A stretch of 8,236 bases of DNA. It comes from an uncultured Collinsella sp. (GTDB lineage: Bacteria; Actinomycetota; Coriobacteriia; Coriobacteriales; Coriobacteriaceae). The translations under genes and the position numbers were made by a program. Below are positions 1-6,100 of this stretch, in pieces (position 1 is the first letter of the stretch; every line of letters begins with the position of its first letter). Under the pieces are notes generated by a model that did not search any database, was not told where the DNA came from, and worked only from the letters and a program-made list of their open reading frames with translations. The stretch covers positions 1 through 8,236 of the forward strand of contig CAJLLB010000088.1 of NCBI GenBank assembly GCA_905207425.1, written 5' to 3'.

Positions 1-941
1 AGCTGCCACTTGACCAAGTCGGTATCGGTCACAAACTCCGTGACCGGATGCTCAACCTGCAGACGCGTGTTCATTTCCATAAAGTAGAAATTGCCGTCGT
101 CCGAGTACAAAAACTCGATGGTGCCGGCTCCCTCGTAGCCGACGGCACGAGCCAGGTCGCGTGCCGCCTTGTGCATGCGAGCACGAATGTCGTCGTGTCC
201 GTCGAGGCACGGCGCAGGGCTCTCCTCGATTAGCTTTTGGTTGCGGCGCTGCACCGAGCACTCGCGCTCGCCGAGCGAAAACACATGGCCCTGCTTATCG
301 GCCATAATCTGCACCTCGACATGGTGCGCCGGCGCGACGAACTTCTCCATGTAGCACTCGCCGTCGCCAAAAACGGCCTCGCCCTCGGCGCGTGCTTCAA
401 TAAAGGCCTTTGCCGCGTCTTCCACGCGCTCGACCTTGCGAATACCGCGACCGCCGCCACCTGCACGCGCCTTGATGAGCACGGGGCAGCCAATGCGCTC
501 GGCCTCCGCCGTTGCCTCCTCGGGACTTTTGAGCAAATCGCAGCCCGGCACGATGGGCACGCCCGCCGCGGCAGCCGTTCGACGTGCGGCGTCCTTGTCG
601 CCCATGCTGTCGATCACCTTGGCCGAAGGACCAACAAACGCCAAGCCATACTTGTCGCAGTCGCGCACGAAGCTCGCCTTCTCGGAGAAAAAGCCATAGC
701 CGGGATGAATTGCCTTAGCTCCCGACTTTACGGCACAGGTGAGCACGGCATCGTCGTTGAGGTAACTCTCGGCAAGACGCGGACCGCCGATGCAATACGC
801 CTCGTCGGCAAGCTGCACGTGCAGCGCGTCCGCATCGGCCGTGGAATAAACGGCGACGGTCTTGATGCCCATATCGCGGCACGCGCGGATAACACGGACC
901 GCGACTTCGCCGCGGTTGGCGATGAGCACTTTGTCGAACAT
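1..941 (-). CDS. accC: Biotin carboxylase subunit of acetyl-CoA carboxylase (AccC), 5' part only
   Basis: AccC uses ATP and bicarbonate to carboxylate the biotin carried by AccB, the first half of malonyl-CoA synthesis in the cytoplasm. The visible 313 codons begin MFDKVLIANRGEVAVRVIRA, the standard biotin carboxylase N-terminus. Then come HPGYGF (about 79-84), MGDK with the ATP-binding Lys116, the ATP-grasp glycine-rich loop KARAGGGGRG (157-166), and EMNTRLQVEHPVTE with Glu289, Asn291 and Arg293, matching catalytic Glu288, Asn290 and Arg292 of the E. coli enzyme. The family is about 450 residues, so roughly the last 135 lie beyond the left edge. The ATG at 941-939 is preceded by AGGAAGG, which overlaps the fabZ stop codon; the gap to fabZ is 10 bases, implying coupled translation. 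The frame is open to the edge. Pyruvate carboxylase or another biotin carboxylase is less likely, given the neighbouring accB and fab genes. Confidence 0.96.
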   Translation of the reverse strand, partial: MFDKVLIANRGEVAVRVIRACRDMGIKTVAVYSTADADALHVQLADEAYCIGGPRLAESYLNDDAVLTCAVKSGAKAIHPGYGFFSEKASFVRDCDKYGLAFVGPSAKVIDSMGDKDAARRTAAAAGVPIVPGCDLLKSPEEATAEAERIGCPVLIKARAGGGGRGIRKVERVEDAAKAFIEARAEGEAVFGDGECYMEKFVAPAHHVEVQIMADKQGHVFSLGERECSVQRRNQKLIEESPAPCLDGHDDIRARMHKAARDLARAVGYEGAGTIEFLYSDDGNFYFMEMNTRLQVEHPVTEFVTDTDLVKWQ

Positions 942-951
942 GAAGCCTTCC

Positions 952-1374
952 TTAACTTTCGTGCATGAGTGCAAAAGACATGTCGGCGCGGCAACAGACC
1001 TCACCGTTGACGCTTGCAGTACCCGTCGCAAAGCGGAACGGCCCGCGCGCACGCGTGATGGAGCACACCAGATCCACCGTGTCGCCCGGTCGCACCGGAC
1101 GCTTAAAGCGCACCTTGTCCAGACTCGTGTAGAACGGCGTCGCGCCGCGCGCCTCCTCATCGCCCATCAGCAGCACGCAGCAGTTTTGGGCGAGCATCTC
1201 GCACTGGATCACGCCGGGGACCACCGGGTTTCCCGGAAAATGCCCCTGCAAAAAGTATTCGTCGCCCGTAATCGTGATCTTGCCGTGGGCCTCGTCGCCC
1301 ACCAGCTCGGCTTCGTCGAGCAAAAGCATCGGCTCGCGATGCGGCAACAGTTCTTTAAGCTCTTCTTTGTTCAT
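952..1374 (-). CDS. fabZ: 3-hydroxyacyl-ACP dehydratase FabZ
   Basis: FabZ removes water from 3-hydroxyacyl-ACP to give trans-2-enoyl-ACP, the third step of each elongation cycle. The 140-residue hot-dog-fold protein has the early LLPHREPMLLLD motif (9-20) and the active-site segment FLQGHFPGNPVVPGVIQCEMLAQ-type signature, with catalytic His45 and Glu59. Its length is normal for FabZ and too short for FabA. I chose the ATG at 1374: AGGTGAT (1385-1379) sits 4-5 bases upstream and matches the 16S tail. A GTG at 1383, directly after the accB stop, would add three residues (giving MISM) but has no well-placed ribosome binding site. The gene lies between accB and accC, its usual place in operons of this type. 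No second dehydratase is visible, so whether this enzyme also isomerises the double bond, as FabN does, cannot be judged from sequence. Confidence 0.95.
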   Translation of the reverse strand: MNKEELKELLPHREPMLLLDEAELVGDEAHGKITITGDEYFLQGHFPGNPVVPGVIQCEMLAQNCCVLLMGDEEARGATPFYTSLDKVRFKRPVRPGDTVDLVCSITRARGPFRFATGTASVNGEVCCRADMSFALMHES

Positions 1375-1383
1375 GGATATCAC

Positions 1384-1857
1384 CTATCCGATCCTCATGA
1401 GGCAGCTGCCGAACTCCACGAGGTCGCCGTCGGCCACGCAGATCTCGAGCACCTCGCCATCCGCCTCTGCCGTCACCTCGTTGAGAACCTTCATGGCCTC
1501 GATGATGCAAAGGGTCTCGCCAGCCTTGACCTTGGAGCCCACGTGCACAAACGGTTCGTCGCCCGGCGCCGGGGCAGCATAGAAAACGCCGACCATGGGA
1601 GCGGTCACCTCGGTGCCCTTGGGCTCCGGTGCGGCGGCAGGTGTCTGCGCGGCGGGCTCCGGTGCGGCAGGCGCGACTGTGGGAGCTGCAACTGGAGCGG
1701 CCATAGCGCTCGGCATGGGCATGGGCACGGCAACCGGCTGTGCGGCGCTCGCGCGCTCGAGTTCGACCGCGGTGCCATCGGGCTCCTCAACGCGTACGCG
1801 CGTGAGGCCGCGGTCCTCCATAACATCGGCTATCTCGGCAAGTCTTTTGGAATCCAT
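1384..1857 (-). CDS. accB: Biotin carboxyl carrier protein of acetyl-CoA carboxylase (AccB/BCCP)
   Basis: AccB is the mobile biotin-bearing subunit that shuttles carboxyl groups from AccC to the carboxyltransferase. The 157-residue protein has three parts: a short N-terminal domain (about 1-36), an Ala/Pro-rich flexible linker (about 38-79), and a C-terminal biotinyl domain (about 82-157). The biotin-acceptor motif is EAMKVLNEV, with Lys123 the expected biotinylated residue. The common form is EAMKxMNE, so Leu replaces the second Met, a mild and tolerated change. The ATG at 1857 follows AAGGAG, which lies inside the last codons of fabF; only three bases separate the two genes. BirA, encoded divergently at 7237-8013, is the likely ligase that biotinylates it. 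A methylmalonyl- or oxaloacetate-decarboxylase carrier is less likely in this context. Confidence 0.96.
   Translation of the reverse strand: MDSKRLAEIADVMEDRGLTRVRVEEPDGTAVELERASAAQPVAVPMPMPSAMAAPVAAPTVAPAAPEPAAQTPAAAPEPKGTEVTAPMVGVFYAAPAPGDEPFVHVGSKVKAGETLCIIEAMKVLNEVTAEADGEVLEICVADGDLVEFGSCLMRIG
1621..1668. repeat. Short in-frame direct repeat in the accB linker
   Basis: The 15 bases GGGCTCCGGTGCGGC occur exactly at 1621-1635 and again at 1654-1668. The offset is 33 bases, or 11 codons, so the reading frame is kept. In protein the copies encode two AAPEP-type segments of the Ala/Pro linker of AccB. A neighbouring CATGGG-type duplication (about 1714-1727) encodes the MPMP stretch. These look like slippage-prone low-complexity linker DNA, not a mobile or regulatory repeat. 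Confidence 0.7.
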
Positions 1858-1860
1858 GCT

Positions 1861-3108
1861 CTAGCTCCTTGCATATCTACGCAGCGCGATGGCGGCGTTG
1901 TGTCCGCCAAAGCCCAGGTTGGTCGAAAGCGCCCAGGTAAGGTCGGCGCGAACCGCGCGATTGGGCGTGTAGTCAAGATCGCAGGCGGGATCGGGCGTGT
2001 GGTAGTTAATGGTCGGCGGCACCACGCCCTGCTCGAGCGCCATGGCGCAGGCCATGACCTCGATGGCGCCCGTGGCACCGATCATGTGGCCGGTCATCGA
2101 CTTAGTCGACGAGACGTGCGCGGCGCGCGCCGCGTCCTCGCCGAGCGCACGCTTAATGCCCGCCGTCTCGGACGAATCGTTGAGCTTGGTCGATGTGCCG
2201 TGAGCATTGATGTAGAGACCCTCGGAAGGCCTGACGTCGCCCTCGGTCACCGCCAGCGATATCGCGCGGGCAATGCCGGCAGCCTCGGGATCAGGGCTCG
2301 TGATGTGATAGGCATCATCGGTGTTGCCGTAGCCCACGACCTCGGCATAAATGTGCGCACCGCGCGCCTGCGCATGTTCCATGCTCTCGAGCACGAGCAC
2401 GCAGGCGCCCTCGCCCATCACAAAGCCGTCGCGGTCTGCATCGAACGGACGGCAGGCCGTCGCGGGATCGGGGTTGGCGGTCAATGCGCGGCAGGACGTA
2501 AAGCCCGCAACGGCATCGGGGATAATTGCGGCCTCGGCGCCGCCCGCGAGGATCGCGTCGGCATAGCCGTGCTTGATGGCGCGGAACGCCTCGCCCACCG
2601 CATGGGCCGAGGTTGCGCACGCGGTCACCACGGGCAGGGTCGGGCCCTTTGCCTTGTGGCGGATTGCGATATTGCCCGATGCCATGTTGGGGATCATCAT
2701 CGCGATCATATAGGGCGATGCGCGGCGGGGCCCACGTTCGGCAATCGTATGGACGTTGTCGACGAGCGTCGTCATGCCGCCCACGCCCGAGCCCACGTAG
2801 ACGCCCAGGCGCTCGCGATCGATGGCGCCTTCGACATCAAAGCCCGCATCGTGCATGGCTTCGTCCGAAGCCGCCATCGCAAACTGAACGCAGGGGTCGA
2901 GATGCTTGGCGTCACGCTTGCCAAAGTACTCGTTGCCGTCAAAGCCCTTGACCTCGGCTGCCACCTTGACGGCAAACGCATCGGTATCGAAGTGCGTGAT
3001 CGGGCCGATGCCGCACGTGCCGGCGCACATGGCCGCCCAGGTGGCAAGCGCGGTGTTGCCGAGCGGCGACACGGCACCGATACCGGTGATTGCAACTCTC
3101 TGTTCCAT
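1861..3108 (-). CDS. fabF: 3-oxoacyl-ACP synthase II (FabF), elongating condensing enzyme
   Basis: FabF condenses malonyl-ACP with a growing acyl-ACP, adding two carbons per cycle. The product is 415 residues from the chosen start, close to the E. coli length of 413, and begins MEQRVAITGIGAVSPLG. The thiolase-fold Cys-His-His triad is present: Cys164 in VTACATSAHAVG, His303 in NAHGTSTKLND, and His341 in SSTKSMTGHMIGATGA, with the supporting Lys336. The C-terminal NLGFGGHNAAIALRR motif is typical. GAGGAG lies six bases before the ATG at 3108; a second ATG at 3111 is three bases from it, and an ATG at 3126 overlaps the ribosome binding site itself and is unlikely. The 39-base gap after fabG is one of the longer ones in the operon. 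No separate fabB is seen, so FabF probably does all elongation steps encoded here. Confidence 0.96.
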   Translation of the reverse strand: MEQRVAITGIGAVSPLGNTALATWAAMCAGTCGIGPITHFDTDAFAVKVAAEVKGFDGNEYFGKRDAKHLDPCVQFAMAASDEAMHDAGFDVEGAIDRERLGVYVGSGVGGMTTLVDNVHTIAERGPRRASPYMIAMMIPNMASGNIAIRHKAKGPTLPVVTACATSAHAVGEAFRAIKHGYADAILAGGAEAAIIPDAVAGFTSCRALTANPDPATACRPFDADRDGFVMGEGACVLVLESMEHAQARGAHIYAEVVGYGNTDDAYHITSPDPEAAGIARAISLAVTEGDVRPSEGLYINAHGTSTKLNDSSETAGIKRALGEDAARAAHVSSTKSMTGHMIGATGAIEVMACAMALEQGVVPPTINYHTPDPACDLDYTPNRAVRADLTWALSTNLGFGGHNAAIALRRYARS

Positions 3109-3147
3109 CATGGTCTCCTCATCCAAGCCGTTCTTCGGCCCTGGTTT

Positions 3148-3921
3148 CTACATCGCCATTCCGCCGTCGACGCGTACAACTTCGCCCGTAATGTAGGCAG
3201 CTGCATCGTTCACTAAAAATCGCACCACACCGGCCACCTCTTCGGGCTGCGCCATACGCTTAAGGGGAATCTGCTCCTCGGTTACCGTACGCACCTTCTC
3301 CGAGAGCTTTGCCGTCATATCTGTCTCGACAAACCCGGGGGCGACCGCGTTCACTCGTACACCGCGGGGCGCAAGCTCGCGCGCCACCGCCTTGGTCAGG
3401 CCGATCACGCCCGCCTTGGAGGCAGCGTAGTTGACCTGCCCGGCATTGCCCATCAGGCCCACAACCGAGCTCATGTTGACGACGCAGCCGCCGCGCTGGC
3501 GCATAAAGGACTTGGTGAGCGCGCGCGTCGTGTTAAACGTTCCTTTAAGATTGACATCGAGCACGCGGTCGAAGGCGTCATCGCCCATGCGCATGAGCAG
3601 GCCATCGCGGGTGATGCCGGCGTTGTTGACGAGCGCCCAAATGGAGCCAAAGTCGTTGAGGACCGCCTCCACGCACGCGTTGACGGCAGCGGGATCGGCC
3701 ACGTCGCATTGATATGCACGTGCCGCGGCGCCAACCGCCTCGCAGGCTTCGCACGTCTCGCGCGCCGCATCGACGCTACCGGCATAGACGACGGCGATAT
3801 CAAAGCCGTCCTCCGCCAGACCGACAGCGCAGGCGCGGCCGATACCCCGCGAGCCGCCCGTGACCAGTGCCACGCGACGTGAGTCGTTGCGCTCGAGCGC
3901 GCCGTTGTTCAAGTTGCCCAT
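3148..3921 (-). CDS. fabG: 3-oxoacyl-ACP reductase FabG (SDR family)
   Basis: FabG reduces 3-oxoacyl-ACP to 3-hydroxyacyl-ACP with NADPH, the first reduction of the cycle. The 257-residue short-chain dehydrogenase has the cofactor motif TGGSRGIG (21-28), NNAG (99-102), Asn124 in DVNLKG, and the catalytic Ser152, Tyr165 and Lys169 in SSVVGLMGNAGQVNYAASKAG. This last block, including its GNxGQxNYAASK core, is characteristic of true FabG and not of generic SDRs. The C-terminus ends VRVDGGMAM, like other FabG proteins. About 14 residues precede the Rossmann strand, slightly more than in E. coli. The ATG at 3921 has AAAGGA six bases upstream, so the extension is probably real. The gene lies 30 bases downstream of fabD. 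Confidence 0.96.
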   Translation of the reverse strand: MGNLNNGALERNDSRRVALVTGGSRGIGRACAVGLAEDGFDIAVVYAGSVDAARETCEACEAVGAAARAYQCDVADPAAVNACVEAVLNDFGSIWALVNNAGITRDGLLMRMGDDAFDRVLDVNLKGTFNTTRALTKSFMRQRGGCVVNMSSVVGLMGNAGQVNYAASKAGVIGLTKAVARELAPRGVRVNAVAPGFVETDMTAKLSEKVRTVTEEQIPLKRMAQPEEVAGVVRFLVNDAAAYITGEVVRVDGGMAM

Positions 3922-3951
3922 GTCATTCCTTTCGGGTTACAGCCCTGTGGA

Positions 3952-4878
3952 CTATGCGAGCTCGTCGGCAATAGCTGCGACCTGCTCGGCCGTTTCGCAC
4001 GAATACACGCGAACGTCGCTCAGCGTACGCTTGACCAGGCCCGACAGCGTTTTGCCAGGGCCGACCTCAATAAACGTGTCGATGCCCTGATCCTGCAGAG
4101 TATGCAGCGTGTCGACCCAGCGCACGGCATGGCTCACCTGGTTGACCAAGACATCCGATGCCGCTCGCGGGTCCGCCGGATAGGGCGCCGCCGTCATATT
4201 TGCCATGACCGGAATCAACAGCGGAGATGGCGCGTGGCCGGCTTGGATATACGTCGCCAGCCCCTCAGTCGCCTCGGCCATATAGGGGCTATGAAATGCA
4301 CCCGACACCGCGACTTTCATAGCGCGGCCGCCAGCCTCTTTTACGAGGACGTCGAGCTCCTGCAGTGCCTCGGGCGCTCCGGCAACAACCGTCTGCTGCG
4401 GGCTGTTGTAGTTGACCGGCCAGCAGTCCTCGCCGGCCTGCGCAGCCAGGCCCTCGACTTGCGCCGCATCAAGCTTGATGACGGCGCGCATGCCGCCCGG
4501 ATGGCGCTCGGCAGCCGCGGCCATCAGCGCCGCGCGCTCGCACACGAGCTCAAAGCCTGCTCGCGTATCGAATGCCCCCGCAAAGGTGAGCGCGGCGACC
4601 TCGCCAAGCGAAAAACCCGCACAGGCGGCAGGTGCCACGCCGCGCTCGCGCAGGGCGGCAGCTGCCGCCAGGTCGTGCACGAACACGCAAGGCTGCGTGT
4701 TCTCGGTCTGCGAGAGCTCCTCCTTGGAGGCGCTCCGGCACTGCTCGCTCGTCCCCGGGCGCACCTCATCGGCAATGGCGAACACCTCGGCGGCCGCCCG
4801 CGATGTCTCGATCAAGTCGACGCCCATCGCGGGGTGTTGGGCACCCTGGCCGGCAAACAAAAACGCTACGCCACCCAT
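3952..4878 (-). CDS. fabD: Malonyl-CoA:ACP transacylase FabD
   Basis: FabD transfers malonyl from CoA to the phosphopantetheine arm of AcpP, supplying FabH and FabF with extender units. The 308-residue protein begins MGGVAFLFAGQGAQ, the usual acyltransferase start, with nucleophile Ser90 in GFSLGE, malonyl-binding Arg115 (25 residues later, as in E. coli Ser92/Arg117) and catalytic His196 in VSGAFHSPYM. The late EVGPGKTLSGLVKR motif is also present. Residue 89 is Phe (codon TTT at 4614-4612), where E. coli has His in GHSLGE. I chose the ATG at 4878, with AAGGG nine bases upstream. The GTG at 4884 is only three bases from that site. The start overlaps the fabK 3' end by 13 bases, so translation is probably coupled. 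A polyketide-type acyltransferase is unlikely in this setting. Confidence 0.95.
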   Translation of the reverse strand: MGGVAFLFAGQGAQHPAMGVDLIETSRAAAEVFAIADEVRPGTSEQCRSASKEELSQTENTQPCVFVHDLAAAAALRERGVAPAACAGFSLGEVAALTFAGAFDTRAGFELVCERAALMAAAAERHPGGMRAVIKLDAAQVEGLAAQAGEDCWPVNYNSPQQTVVAGAPEALQELDVLVKEAGGRAMKVAVSGAFHSPYMAEATEGLATYIQAGHAPSPLLIPVMANMTAAPYPADPRAASDVLVNQVSHAVRWVDTLHTLQDQGIDTFIEVGPGKTLSGLVKRTLSDVRVYSCETAEQVAAIADELA

Positions 4879-5810
4879 GCGCACGCACCCTTCAGGACGT
4901 GCTCGGCGCCATCGACCAGGTCGTCAACGATTTCGCGTGCGCTCTGGCGCTCGTTGACCATGCCGGCAATCTGTCCACACAAAAACGAACCCTCTTCGTA
5001 GTTGCCGTCCTTGGCGGCCTTACGCAGCGCACCGGTTCCCATAGCACCGAGCTCCTCGGCACTCGCGCCGGAACCCTCGCTCTTGGCATAGGCGTTGGTG
5101 AAGGGGCTCTTGAGGGCGCGCACTGGATGTCCCGTCGAGCGACCGGTCGCACGCGTCGAAGTGTCGTTGGCCTTCAGGACCATCTCTTTGTACTGCTCCG
5201 AGACGGTGCACTCATTCGCAACGAGAAAGCGCGTACCCACCTGGACGCCGGCAGCGCCCAGCATAAAGGCGGCCGCCACGCCGCGGCCGTCGGCAATACC
5301 GCCGGCGGCCACGACGGGAATGTCGACCGCATCGACGACCTGCGGCACCAGTGCCATCGTCGAGGTCTCGCCAATATGGCCGCCCGATTCGGTACCCTCG
5401 GCAACAACCGCCGTGGCTCCACGACGTGCCACGAGGCGCGCCAGCGCCACCGAGGCAACGACCGGGATGACCTTGATGCCCGCCTCGTTCCACGCCTTCA
5501 TGTACTTGGCGGGATTGCCGGCGCCCGTCACGACGACCGGCACTCGCTCGTCAATCACGACCTGCGCGACCTCGTCGGCAAACGGGCTCATGAGCATGAC
5601 GTTGACGCCAAAGGGCTTATCCGTCCTGGCGCGCAGCTCGTGAATCTGGTCGCGCAGCCAGTTGGCATCGGCGTTCATGGCCGCGATAATCCCTAAGCCG
5701 CCCGCCTCGGACACTGCGGACGCCAGCGAGGCGTCGGCAATCCAGGCCATACCGCCCTGGAACACGGGCTTTTCGATGCCGAGCAGATCGCAGAGAGGAG
5801 TCTTGAGCAT
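4866..5810 (-). CDS. fabK: FMN-dependent enoyl-ACP reductase II (FabK)
   Basis: FabK reduces trans-2-enoyl-ACP to acyl-ACP using NAD(P)H and FMN, the last step of each elongation cycle. The 314-residue protein is a TIM-barrel flavoprotein of the nitronate monooxygenase/FabK superfamily. Motifs in order are PVFQGGMAWIAD (15-26), AGGLGIIAA (36-44), KPFGVNVML (65-73), VVTGAGNPAKY (93-103), AEGTESGGHIG (137-147, with His145 at the catalytic His position of pneumococcal FabK), AAGGIADGRG and QVGTRF. The KPFGVN, GAGNP and GGHIG blocks and the position inside a FAS II operon favour FabK over nitronate monooxygenase. The ATG at 5810 lies two bases after the acpP stop, and GGAG, its ribosome binding site, lies within the last acpP codons. 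No FabI, FabL, FabV or InhA-type reductase is visible, so FabK may be the only one. Confidence 0.94.
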   Translation of the reverse strand: MLKTPLCDLLGIEKPVFQGGMAWIADASLASAVSEAGGLGIIAAMNADANWLRDQIHELRARTDKPFGVNVMLMSPFADEVAQVVIDERVPVVVTGAGNPAKYMKAWNEAGIKVIPVVASVALARLVARRGATAVVAEGTESGGHIGETSTMALVPQVVDAVDIPVVAAGGIADGRGVAAAFMLGAAGVQVGTRFLVANECTVSEQYKEMVLKANDTSTRATGRSTGHPVRALKSPFTNAYAKSEGSGASAEELGAMGTGALRKAAKDGNYEEGSFLCGQIAGMVNERQSAREIVDDLVDGAEHVLKGACAWVA

Positions 5811-5812
5811 CT

Positions 5813-6049
5813 CTACTTCTCCAATGCCGCCTCGACCGTATCGGCGAACTCGCCGACCGTCTTAGGGTTCTCCTCGGTATCGAGTTGGATGCCAAACTCG
5901 TCCTCGACGGCGACGAGGATCTCGACGGTGCCCAGACTGTCGAGACCAATCTCCTCGAGCGTGGACTCGGGCTTCATCTCGACGTCGTCAAGACCGGCGG
6001 TCTCGCGGATAACGTCGCAAACGCGCTCGAAGGTCTTCTGATCTGCCAT
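5813..6049 (-). CDS. acpP: Acyl carrier protein
   Basis: This 78-residue acidic protein carries the growing acyl chain on a 4'-phosphopantetheine arm and is the shared substrate of all the Fab enzymes here. The attachment site is Ser38 in the GLDSLGTVEI motif, after ETAGLDDVEMKPESTLEEIG, which is the standard ACP helix I, loop and helix II arrangement. Its length is the same as E. coli AcpP (78 residues). AAAGGAG lies seven bases before the ATG at 6049. The gene sits between fabH (51-base gap) and fabK (two-base gap). The operon position makes it the fatty acid ACP and not a secondary-metabolite carrier. The holo-ACP synthase that would activate it is not encoded in the window. Confidence 0.97.
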   Translation of the reverse strand: MADQKTFERVCDVIRETAGLDDVEMKPESTLEEIGLDSLGTVEILVAVEDEFGIQLDTEENPKTVGEFADTVEAALEK

Positions 6050-6100
6050 GGTAGTTCTCCTTTGGTTGTGCCCTAGGGCGTTTTTATTTCCTATGTGCGA

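Noticed and set aside
1375..1383. GTG start for fabZ directly after the accB stop codon
   Set aside because: The AGGTGAT ribosome binding site overlaps this GTG and is correctly spaced for the ATG at 1374; the three extra residues are not part of the family core.
3127..3139. Small GCCG-N5-CGGC hairpin between fabG and fabF
   Set aside because: Only four base pairs and no U-tract follow; it is probably chance and at most a minor influence on the fabF ribosome binding site.
862..3216. A 784-codon open frame on the plus strand, opposite fabZ, accB, fabF and the start of accC
   Set aside because: It is fully antisense to well-identified genes, its translation is rich in Arg, His, Gly and Ala with no recognisable domain, and no ribosome binding site decides its start. 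Long antisense frames are expected where GC-rich codons have G or C in third position.
4102..5696. Two long plus-strand open frames (4102-5001 and 4632-5696) opposite fabD and fabK
   Set aside because: Both are antisense to genes with intact catalytic motifs, overlap each other, and show low-complexity Arg/Ala-rich translations typical of shadow frames.
6071..6080. GCCCTAGGGC palindrome followed by GTTTTTA between fabH and acpP, as a possible terminator
   Set aside because: The palindrome has no room for a loop beyond the central bases, so the stem would be very short. The T-run is on the plus strand, against the direction of the operon.
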